Below are positions 1-5,274 of a DNA stretch of 5,274 nt, one piece after another. A program made the position numbers and the translations under genes. Numbering within the stretch: the stretch's first letter is position 1; each line of letters opens with the position of its first letter. The DNA is from GCA-2686265 sp036010965 (lineage in GTDB: Bacteria; Planctomycetota; UBA1135; GCA-002686595): contig DASCMO010000191.1 in the NCBI GenBank assembly GCA_036010965.1, positions 1 through 5,274 of the forward strand, in the 5' to 3' direction. Below the pieces are notes generated by a model, which was not told the origin of the DNA, ran no database searches, and saw only the letters and a list, made by a program, of their open reading frames with translations.

Positions 1-149
1 ACGAGGCCTTCCCGGCGTTGCTGGACAACTACATCGGCGTGGAGCATTGCCTCCAGCTACAGCTGAGAAATGCGCGCTTCGTCCTCAACGACGCAGGCAG
101 CCACAACGCTTACGTCTTCCTCTGCGAGTGGGTCTACCCGCAGGACTGA
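1..149 (+). CDS. C-terminal end of an unrecognised protein (5'-truncated by window edge)
   Basis: The frame starting at base 3 is open from the window edge to a TGA at 147-149 and gives 48 residues, beginning EAFPALLDNYIGVEHC and ending FLCEWVYPQD. About 42 of the 48 codons end in G or C. The other two forward frames give Arg/Ser/Pro-rich translations typical of out-of-frame reading in GC-rich DNA, so this frame is the credible coding one. The peptide has two Cys residues and several aromatics and looks like part of a folded domain. I do not recognise the family and assign no function. The stop lies 138 bp before the next gene on the same strand, so co-transcription is possible but not shown. 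The overlapping ATG frame at 70-291 has a low-complexity Ser/Thr/Pro/Ala composition and is not supported. Confidence 0.72.
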   Translation, partial: EAFPALLDNYIGVEHCLQLQLRNARFVLNDAGSHNAYVFLCEWVYPQD

Positions 150-190
150 GTGGCTGTCCGAGTTAGGTGAGCTTCCTGACGCTACGGCCC

Positions 191-261
191 GCCCAGCCCC
201 TCCCGCGCTACGCCCCTACGGGCAGAACGTCACCTCGAAACCGCCGGAGAAGTGGAAACAG
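191..261. repeat. Intergenic direct repeat, copy 1 (~70 bp)
   Basis: This stretch matches 2611-2681 in the same orientation at a constant offset of 2420 bp, without gaps. By hand count 57 of the first 70 positions are identical. Positions 217-238 form a 22-bp perfect core centred on GGCAGAACGTCACC. Similarity stops abruptly to the left, since 181-190 does not match 2601-2610, and fades to the right near 261. The copy starts 42 bp after the stop of the upstream gene and ends 26 bp before the ATG of the next. Read on the minus strand it encodes FHFSGGFEVTFCP and then a TAG at 216-218. It shows no strong inverted symmetry and no convincing integron attC consensus pair. It may be a relic of a gene 3' end or a dispersed intergenic element. 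Confidence 0.8.
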
Positions 262-287
262 GATGACGGCTCCCCCATAGAGACCCC

Positions 288-2513
288 ATGAAGCACAAAC
301 GTCTCTCGGCGACGTTCGCGTTCCTCGCGATCCTCTGCGCCGGGTCGATCGTCCTCCTCCGCTTCGCACCCTCCGTCGCCCCGGGTCCAGCCGCGGCCTC
401 GGCGATGGCACCCGCCGCCGCTCAAGAGCGACGGAGCAGCGAGGTTCCTCGTGCGCCGCTCGAGAGCAGCACGCCTCGGATCGAGGTGTCCCACACTCCG
501 TCGCCGGTCGAGACGGCGCGAGAGGCGGCTCGCACCCTGCTTGTGGTGGAGGTCGTCCGGGAGGATGACGGTCGCGCAATACCTGGAGCGAGAGTCTCCT
601 GCGCGAACCGCCCCGATGACGATCGTCTTACCGATTCCGAGGGCAAGGTGGTGCTCGCCGCCGATCCTGGTCAGCCCCTCTGGCTCGAGGTTCTCGGCTC
701 GCGAACCGGCGAGGGACAATCCGGCTGGATGAAGGTCAAGCCTCTCGAGGAGGGCGAGGTCCGAACCCTGGTTGTAGCCCTGCGTGTGGACATCTCCGAC
801 CTCCGCTACTTCGGACGCGTCGTGGAGGGCGAGGGGGGAGAGCCGATCCCCGGTGTGGAGATCGAGCTGTTCGAGAACCTCTCTCTGCGTGGCGAGACCA
901 CGAGCGACGAGTCCGGCCTGTTCTTTCTGGAGGTGCACGGCTGGACCGAGCCCTACGCCCAGCTCTCCGCTGCGGGCCTCGGTCTCGTCCGAGTACCCCT
1001 CAAGGACGGACATGAGACGGCCGAGACCGCCCAGCTTCTCGATATGTACGGCGACGCGCGCCTCACGGCCCGAGTGCTCGAGCAGAGCGGTGAGCCCGTC
1101 GTGGGGGTCGAGGTGCGTCTCGAGGCCGAAGCCTGGACCCTGCGTCCGGCCGGGGAACTGGACGTAGCACTCTCGGAGCCTGTGACGTGGAGCGATTTCA
1201 GCGACGCCCAGGGCCGCGTCGAGATCAGCGGGCTTCCGTCCCGCACGATTCTGAATGTCGAGGTTCGCCGTGGAGGGGAGAGGCTCCGGCTCCGGCTCCG
1301 GCCTGAGCCCGACGTGTTTACTCTCGATCCCGGCGAGATCCTGGACACGATCCTGATGCTCAAGGCCGACGGGGAGATCACCGGCCAGGTCATCGATCCG
1401 ACGGGGACGCCGGTCGGGGGAGTGCCGGTCGTCTGCGTGGCATTCGACCCCACCCTCGGCGTCGATCTGGCGGGATACAGGCAAGAGGAACGCGTGACCC
1501 TTTCCTCGGGCAACTTGGCTTGGAAGAACGAAAACGAAGGCGTCTTCGTGTTCGCCGACCTGTCCCTCGCGACCTGGCTGGTTGCCATCAAGGGGAGCGA
1601 GACCGGGGTCGTCGTGACTCTCTCGGCCGAGCGTTTTCGGGCGGAGGAGATCCGGCTCGAGACCGACGCAGCCTTCGTCATCGCCGGACGCGTGGAGAGC
1701 TCTTCCGGCGAGGCTCTGGGAGGGATCACGATCGACTGCTGGGCACCGGGAAGGCACTGGATCGGCAAGTCGACCGAGGCCGTACTCGCAGACCGACGCG
1801 CTCGACGGGTCGCCCGAGAACAAACTGCCGCAGACGGCTCCTTCCGCTTCGAATCTCTCGGTCCGGGCACCTGGTCTATCGGTGCCTGGGACGCGCCCCC
1901 AGACCGCGTGTACGCCGGGTCATGGTGGAGTACCGAGGAGATCCAGGTCGAGGCCGGAGACGAGGAGGTGCGGATCACGCTCACTCGTGTAGGCGCCATT
2001 GGTGGCTGGATGGTCGAGGCCTCCTCGGGCCGGCCGGTGGATGGCATCGTGGAAGCCTTCCGCGACGGCGGCACCCTGGCCTACGGCTACACCGAAGTGG
2101 GGCAGGACGGTCGCTTCGTCACCACCGGGCTTCCGGCGGGCAGCTACCGACTGCACGCCAGGTCGCACGAGCTCAGGAGCCTCGGTGAGGAGATCGTGCT
2201 CAGGCCCGGCGAGGTGTTAGAGGACATCGTCATCGAGATGAGTCCTGGTGGTCGCGTGTCGGTGCAGATCCTCGGGGCGTCGGGTTTATATTCGATCACG
2301 ACCAAGCAGCAGGAGCTAGAGCTCGACACGCGCCACATCCACGCCGGCGCTCGACCGCTCGGCCCTTTCACCATCTTGCCCGGCCCCCTCCGGATGCTCC
2401 TCTTCGACCCCGAGGGCCGCCTCGTCGGAGAGCGCGAGCTCGAGCTCACCGCAGGGGTGCACCGCCTCGTCCGCTTCCACATCGGCCCCGACGGCCAGGC
2501 TCTCTCCGATTGA
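288..2513 (+). CDS. Exported protein with about seven carboxypeptidase-regulatory-like (Ig-like) repeats
   Basis: The gene encodes 741 residues. The start is well defined: an in-frame TGA at 264-266 precedes it, and ATG 288 is the first possible start after that. No Shine-Dalgarno sequence is visible. The N-terminus is a signal peptide or membrane anchor: basic MKHKR, a hydrophobic stretch at about residues 8-30, then an Ala/Pro-rich segment with possible signal peptidase I sites near 39-45. Cys17 is not in a proper lipobox. The rest is repeated beta-sandwich units of the CarboxypepD_reg-like type, at about residues 84-163, 174-255, 256-360, 361-460, 461-567 and 568-652, plus a degenerate seventh to the C-terminus. 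Hallmarks recur: GRV or GQV strands, G.P..GV.V turns (AIPGARV, PIPGVEI, PVVGVEV, PVGGVPV), D..G.F.F..L strands (AADGSFRFESLGPGTWSI, QDGRFVTTGLPAGSYRL), and closing I.L strands. No catalytic domain is visible, so the role is probably structural, adhesive or ligand-binding outside the cytoplasm. The specific function is unknown. Confidence 0.93.
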   Translation: MKHKRLSATFAFLAILCAGSIVLLRFAPSVAPGPAAASAMAPAAAQERRSSEVPRAPLESSTPRIEVSHTPSPVETAREAARTLLVVEVVREDDGRAIPGARVSCANRPDDDRLTDSEGKVVLAADPGQPLWLEVLGSRTGEGQSGWMKVKPLEEGEVRTLVVALRVDISDLRYFGRVVEGEGGEPIPGVEIELFENLSLRGETTSDESGLFFLEVHGWTEPYAQLSAAGLGLVRVPLKDGHETAETAQLLDMYGDARLTARVLEQSGEPVVGVEVRLEAEAWTLRPAGELDVALSEPVTWSDFSDAQGRVEISGLPSRTILNVEVRRGGERLRLRLRPEPDVFTLDPGEILDTILMLKADGEITGQVIDPTGTPVGGVPVVCVAFDPTLGVDLAGYRQEERVTLSSGNLAWKNENEGVFVFADLSLATWLVAIKGSETGVVVTLSAERFRAEEIRLETDAAFVIAGRVESSSGEALGGITIDCWAPGRHWIGKSTEAVLADRRARRVAREQTAADGSFRFESLGPGTWSIGAWDAPPDRVYAGSWWSTEEIQVEAGDEEVRITLTRVGAIGGWMVEASSGRPVDGIVEAFRDGGTLAYGYTEVGQDGRFVTTGLPAGSYRLHARSHELRSLGEEIVLRPGEVLEDIVIEMSPGGRVSVQILGASGLYSITTKQQELELDTRHIHAGARPLGPFTILPGPLRMLLFDPEGRLVGERELELTAGVHRLVRFHIGPDGQALSD
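1282..1302 (+). repeat. Hexanucleotide tandem repeat GGCTCC (about 3.5 copies) inside the exported-protein gene
   Basis: GGCTCC occurs three times in perfect tandem, followed by a partial fourth copy (GGC). It encodes alternating Arg-Leu (RLRLRLR, residues 332-338) in what appears to be a beta strand of the third Ig-like unit. Because the unit is 6 bp, gain or loss of a copy would add or remove an Arg-Leu pair without shifting the frame. It is short and may be ordinary codon choice for an alternating strand. Confidence 0.6.
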
Positions 2514-2520
2514 ATCCCCT

Positions 2521-2541
2521 GTCCGCCGACCTCCAGCGGAC
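2521..2541 (+). terminator. Small GC-rich hairpin after the exported-protein gene; weak terminator candidate
   Basis: GTCCGC (2521-2526) and GCGGAC (2536-2541) form a perfect 6-bp stem with a 9-nt loop, beginning 7 nt after the TGA at 2511-2513. The stem does not extend outwards and is followed by CCCCCTT, not a T-tract. A canonical intrinsic terminator is therefore not supported, but the position directly after the stop suggests a 3'-end structure. Confidence 0.3.
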
Positions 2542-2603
2542 CCCCTTCACCCACGCCGTCGAGTGGAGCCACGGCCAGGACACCAGCATGGGGACTCTTC
2601 TAC

Positions 2604-2623
2604 TGACGGGGGCCAACCCCTCA
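2604..2623. other. Second small hairpin in the convergent intergenic gap
   Basis: TGA-C-GGGG (2604-2611) can pair with CCCC-TCA (2617-2623) around the loop GCCAA, giving seven base pairs with one bulged C. It lies between two convergent genes and overlaps the left end of repeat copy 2. Neither strand has a T-tract next to it. It could help end transcription from either side, or it may be chance in GC-rich DNA. Confidence 0.2.
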
Positions 2624-2681
2624 CGTCCTACTCCCTTACGGGCAGAACGTCACCTCGAGACCGTCTGAGAAGTTGAAGCCA
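2611..2681. repeat. Intergenic direct repeat, copy 2 (~70 bp)
   Basis: This is the partner of 191-261, in the same orientation, with its perfect core at 2637-2658. It starts 97 bp after the stop of the plus-strand gene and ends 12 bp from the stop of the minus-strand kinase gene (2694-2696). On the minus strand it reads NGPAGFNFSDGLEVTFCP and then TAA at 2636-2638, in a different frame from the kinase. The motif resembles the NFSDG-type C-terminal endings I recall from large secreted planctomycete proteins; that is memory, not a search result. It may be the degraded 3' end of such a gene, or a non-coding element whose minus-strand translation looks protein-like by chance. Confidence 0.8.
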
Positions 2682-2693
2682 GCGGGGCCGTTC

Positions 2694-5274
2694 CTACCGG
2701 TCATCCTCAGCAGTTGCCTTTGCCCTTGCCTCGATGAGCTCGCCGATGCGCCTCTCAGCATTAACGGTGCTTTTGTGGTCCTCCCCAAGCGTGCGCCGGT
2801 ATCCGGCCAGCGCCTCACGGAATAGCTGCTCCGCCTGATCCAACTTGTCCAGACTCTGAAGCAGTCCACCCAGTCTATAAATCGAGGCCAGGGTGTCCTT
2901 GTGATCGTCCCCTCTCGCTCGGCGGAACCCCTGCATTGCTTCGCGGAAGTACGGTTCCGCCTCCACCAGTTTCTCCCGTGCCTGGAGGAGCATGCCCAAC
3001 CAGGTGAGCGGGATCAGAAGGTCGGGGTGATCGTCACCTACAGTCCGACGCATCCCCTCCAGCCACTCGCGCTGGTAGGACTCGGCCTCTTCGAGCTTAT
3101 TTTGACTCTGGAGGAGGATGCCGAGGCTGCCGAGCACCCCCAATGTCCTGGGATTGTCGTCACCCAGAGTCCGGCGCGAGACTTCGAGCGCCTCACGGAA
3201 GAGTGGCTCGGCGTCGGCGTTCCTTCCCTGCGCTCGAAGGAGATAGGCAAGATTGTTCAGCGTGGTCAGGGTGCTCGGGTGATCGCTACCCAGTGAACGT
3301 CGACTGGCTACCAGTGCCTCGACGTAGAGTCGCTCAGCCTCGCCATGCTTTCCCAGAGAGGTAAGCAGATGACTCAGATTGTTGATCGTATTCAGAGTGG
3401 ACGGGTGCTCAGTACCCAGCATGCGCCGGCTCACGGCGACCACCTCGCGCAGGAGCGCCTCAGCCTCTTCGTACTTCCCTTGAAATCCAAGCAACGAACC
3501 CAAGTTGTTGATCGAACTGAGGGTATCCAGGTGCTCGTCGCCCAAGACACGCCGACTGATCTCTAACGCCTCTCGATAGAGTGGTTCGGCCGCGTCAAGC
3601 TTGCCTTGATTGTGTAGCAGAATTCCCAGGTTGGTAATCGAATGAAGGGTGGTCGCGTGCTCGGATCCCAGGGTGCGCCGACTGATGTCCAGCGCCTCGC
3701 GATAGAGCGACTCGGCTTCCTCTAATCGCCCTCTCGTAGCAAGCAGGTGCCCCAGGTTGTTCATCGCGAGCAAAGTAGCGGAGTGCCCCTCGCCCAGGAC
3801 GCGGCGCTCGATATCCAGCACTCGCCGAACCCACGGTTCGGCTTCATCGAGCCTCCCTTGATCCAGGAACAACAGGCCGAGGCCGTTCATGGACTCCAGG
3901 GAGTCCGCATGATCATCGGGAAGCTCTTTCAACCGGATCTCAACTGCCCGCTCCTGTGGTTCCATAGCCCTGTCCAGGAGTCCAAGCTCTCGCAGCGTCG
4001 TCGCCACCGTCTGCAGCAACCTCGCCTGCACCAGAGGCTGGTTTCCAAACCCTTCCAGCTCGCGCAGCGCTCCCTCGAACACCTCCTGGTCCAGCACACC
4101 CAGCGCGAGGCCGGTGAAGTCCGCGCCCGCCAGCAGCTTCTCGAGCGCGGCCCGCTCCGCATCCAACACCTCCGCATCACGCCCCGCCCGCTCCCCCGCA
4201 GCTCGCGACCGCTCCAGCACCATGGCCCGGATCGTCAGGCCCATCGCCTGCGCATCGACTCCCGAGAGCTGCCCGGCCTGAAAGTCCGATACCTGCTGCA
4301 GCTCCTCGGCCCGCTGCGTCGCCAGGTCCCGCTCCGAAGCGGCCTCCACCCGAGCGTCCTCCGCTTCCTGCCGTTGAACCCGCAGCTCCTCGTTCGTCAC
4401 CACGAGCTCGTCGGCGCGATCAGTCGCCAGATCGGCGTTGTGCTCGGCCTCCTCAGTCTTGGTTTGAAGTTGCTGGTTGGTCTCGGCCAGCTTGTCCTTC
4501 TCCTGGCTCAGCTGCCAGGCCAGGGTCGAGATCGCCACCAGCGCGACCGAGGCCAGCGCACCGGCGACACTCTTCGTCGGATTTCGCCTCACCCACTTGG
4601 TCGCCCTGACCACCAGCGTCGGCGGCCTGGCCAGGATCGGCTCGTGTGCCATGTGGCGCCGAATGTCCGCCGCCAGCTCGGTCATCGTGGAATAACGCTG
4701 GTCGGGATTCTTCTCGATCGCCTTGGCGCAGATCACTGCCAGGTCATCGGGCACTCGTGAACGCAGCGTGCGCGGATCGGCAGGATCCACCATCACCACT
4801 TTCTGAGCGATCTGGTGCGTCGTGTCCCCTTCGAAGGGACGCTGCAACGACAGCAACTCGTACAGCACCACCCCGAGGCTGAAGACGTCCGTGCGGTGGT
4901 CGATCCCCATCCGCTTGGCCATCACCTGCTCGGGACTCATGTAGTAGTACGTCCCCGCAAAATCACCGGTCTGGGAGAGGCCGTGCTCACTCTCCACCCG
5001 CGCCAGCCCGAAATCACCGACCTTGGGCGTGTCGTCCGGGCTGATCAGGATGTTGGCGGGCTTGAGGTCGCGGTGGATCACTCCTGCTCCGTGGGCCACC
5101 TCCATCGCGTCCGCCACTTTTGCCATCAGTTCGGACACCTGGCCGTAGTAGTCCTTCGGCAGCTCGGCCTCCCCCCGGACGTCCTCGAGGAAGTCAGCGA
5201 GGGACGCGCCGTCCTCCACGAGATCCATGGCGATCCAGTGCACGCCGTCGATCTCGCCGCTGCCGTGCACCGCG
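2694..5274 (-). CDS. Transmembrane Hanks-type Ser/Thr protein kinase with C-terminal TPR array (N-lobe outside window)
   Basis: Residues are numbered from the GTG at 5268-5270. The frame runs off the right edge; that GTG is read here as an internal Val in the segment leading to the hinge. The Gly-rich loop, ATP-binding Lys and alpha-C Glu are therefore out of view. The kinase C-lobe is intact: catalytic loop VIHRDLKPANIL (64-75, HRD 66-68), metal-binding DFG (86-88), SPE in place of APE (112-114), DVFSLG (128-133) and the closing Arg in DQRYST (191-196). It is an RD-type kinase, so activation-loop phosphorylation is likely; Ser99, Thr101 and Thr107 are candidates. A basic stretch (222-233) precedes one membrane helix (about 234-252). 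Then come a Glu/Gln-rich coiled coil (about 254-330), a helical linker (331-449) with conserved-looking QPLVQARLLQTVATTLRELG, and kinesin-light-chain-type TPRs (450-850). The basic stretch predicts a cytoplasmic kinase and exported TPRs. The likely role is ATP-dependent Ser/Thr phosphorylation in signalling, with the TPRs as a sensing or partner-binding surface. The substrate is unknown. Confidence 0.95.
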   Translation of the reverse strand, partial: AVHGSGEIDGVHWIAMDLVEDGASLADFLEDVRGEAELPKDYYGQVSELMAKVADAMEVAHGAGVIHRDLKPANILISPDDTPKVGDFGLARVESEHGLSQTGDFAGTYYYMSPEQVMAKRMGIDHRTDVFSLGVVLYELLSLQRPFEGDTTHQIAQKVVMVDPADPRTLRSRVPDDLAVICAKAIEKNPDQRYSTMTELAADIRRHMAHEPILARPPTLVVRATKWVRRNPTKSVAGALASVALVAISTLAWQLSQEKDKLAETNQQLQTKTEEAEHNADLATDRADELVVTNEELRVQRQEAEDARVEAASERDLATQRAEELQQVSDFQAGQLSGVDAQAMGLTIRAMVLERSRAAGERAGRDAEVLDAERAALEKLLAGADFTGLALGVLDQEVFEGALRELEGFGNQPLVQARLLQTVATTLRELGLLDRAMEPQERAVEIRLKELPDDHADSLESMNGLGLLFLDQGRLDEAEPWVRRVLDIERRVLGEGHSATLLAMNNLGHLLATRGRLEEAESLYREALDISRRTLGSEHATTLHSITNLGILLHNQGKLDAAEPLYREALEISRRVLGDEHLDTLSSINNLGSLLGFQGKYEEAEALLREVVAVSRRMLGTEHPSTLNTINNLSHLLTSLGKHGEAERLYVEALVASRRSLGSDHPSTLTTLNNLAYLLRAQGRNADAEPLFREALEVSRRTLGDDNPRTLGVLGSLGILLQSQNKLEEAESYQREWLEGMRRTVGDDHPDLLIPLTWLGMLLQAREKLVEAEPYFREAMQGFRRARGDDHKDTLASIYRLGGLLQSLDKLDQAEQLFREALAGYRRTLGEDHKSTVNAERRIGELIEARAKATAEDDR
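2721..3923 (-). repeat. 126-bp-period tandem coding repeat: TPR array of the kinase
   Basis: The motif [LVR]G-x-[DE]-H recurs at residues 492, 534, 576, 618, 660, 702, 744, 786 and 828, exactly 42 residues apart, with a divergent first copy (LPDDH) at 450. Each unit reads approximately LGxEHxxTLxxxNNLGxLL followed by QGKxxEAExLxREALxxSRR, the pattern of TPR_10/TPR_12 (kinesin light chain) repeats. Not one unit has an insertion or deletion, so the DNA period is strictly 126 bp. Unit 702 has Asn in place of the His, and the last three units diverge most in the NNLG helix (SLG, TWLG, YRLG). Confidence 0.9.
4515..4571 (-). other. Predicted single transmembrane helix of the kinase
   Basis: Residues about 234-252 (SVAGALASVALVAISTLAW) form one uncharged hydrophobic segment of helix-spanning length. 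It is preceded by a basic stretch (RATKWVRRNPTK) and followed by the acidic/polar coiled coil. By the positive-inside rule the kinase domain is cytoplasmic and the coiled coil and TPRs face outwards. Confidence 0.8.
5007..5075 (-). other. Kinase active-site segment: HRD catalytic loop to DFG motif
   Basis: The HRD codons are at 5067-5075 and the DFG codons at 5007-5015. The catalytic Asp (68), the loop Lys (70), the metal-coordinating Asn (73) and the DFG Asp (86) are all present. The visible half of the active site is therefore competent and this is not an obvious pseudokinase. The N-lobe residues must be checked outside the window. Confidence 0.93.

Noticed and set aside
162..261. An integron attC-like site at the first repeat (GTTAGGT at 162-168 fits GTTRRRY)
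   Set aside because: No matching RYYYAAC partner or long imperfect palindrome is visible, the 7-mer lies outside the repeated segment, and copy 2 lacks it.
70..291. A 73-codon plus-strand frame spanning the first intergenic region
   Set aside because: It overlaps the better-supported end of the upstream gene and the repeat, and has a low-complexity Ser/Thr/Ala/Pro composition with no domain.
216..1823. A 535-codon open frame on the minus strand, antisense to the exported-protein gene
   Set aside because: It is a shadow of a GC-rich gene: the plus-strand frame has a signal peptide and clear repeated domains, while this translation is His/Arg/Gly/Pro-rich with no domain pattern. Only its last ~14 codons, in the intergenic repeat, deserve attention.
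953..2074. A 373-codon minus-strand open frame
   Set aside because: It is a Ser/Arg/Pro/Thr-rich antisense translation of the same gene with no recognisable domain.
191..2681. A CRISPR array or insertion sequence explaining the repeats
   Set aside because: There are only two copies 2.4 kb apart with a complete gene between, no transposase motif, no terminal inverted repeats and no regular spacers.
3747..4760. A 337-codon plus-strand open frame antisense to the kinase
   Set aside because: It is a Leu/Arg/Gln/His-rich mirror of the coiled-coil and TPR coding sequence. The minus-strand frame is unmistakably a kinase with TPRs.
5268..5270. GTG as the kinase start codon
   Set aside because: The frame continues to the window edge, and a start here would remove the ATP-binding N-lobe although the C-lobe motifs are intact; the preceding residues should encode the N-lobe.

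Overview
The window suggests a GC-rich bacterium, most likely a planctomycete (Planctomycetota); Myxococcota or a related phylum cannot be excluded. The basis is a transmembrane Hanks-type Ser/Thr kinase joined to a long kinesin-light-chain-type TPR array, an exported protein built of carboxypeptidase-regulatory-like beta-sandwich repeats, strong GC bias at third codon positions, and a start codon without a Shine-Dalgarno sequence. This is a judgement from protein architecture; no database search was run.

Layout. Positions 1-149 (+) hold the last 48 codons of an unrecognised gene. Positions 150-287 are non-coding and carry the first copy of a ~70-bp direct repeat (191-261). Positions 288-2513 (+) encode a complete 741-residue exported multi-repeat protein. 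Positions 2514-2693 separate two convergent genes; they hold a small GC-rich hairpin just after the stop codon and the second repeat copy (2611-2681). Positions 2694-5274 (-) encode the kinase. Its N-lobe lies beyond the right edge, so the gene is partial here, and the GTG near 5270 is an internal Val codon, not a start.

How the parts may work together. Charge distribution around the single membrane helix predicts that the kinase domain is cytoplasmic and that the coiled coil and TPR array lie on the other side of the membrane. The 741-residue protein is also predicted to be exported, so the two could share a compartment. The genes are convergent, however, and nothing in the sequence shows a functional link.

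Most unusual signal. The same ~70-bp sequence (57 of 70 positions identical, with a 22-bp perfect core) lies on both sides of the 288-2513 gene in the same orientation. Read on the minus strand, both copies give a near-identical short peptide ending in EVTFCP and a stop codon at the same place. This looks like a relic of a shared gene 3' end or a dispersed intergenic element. I see no CRISPR array, tRNA, rRNA, transposase or other clearly novel system.
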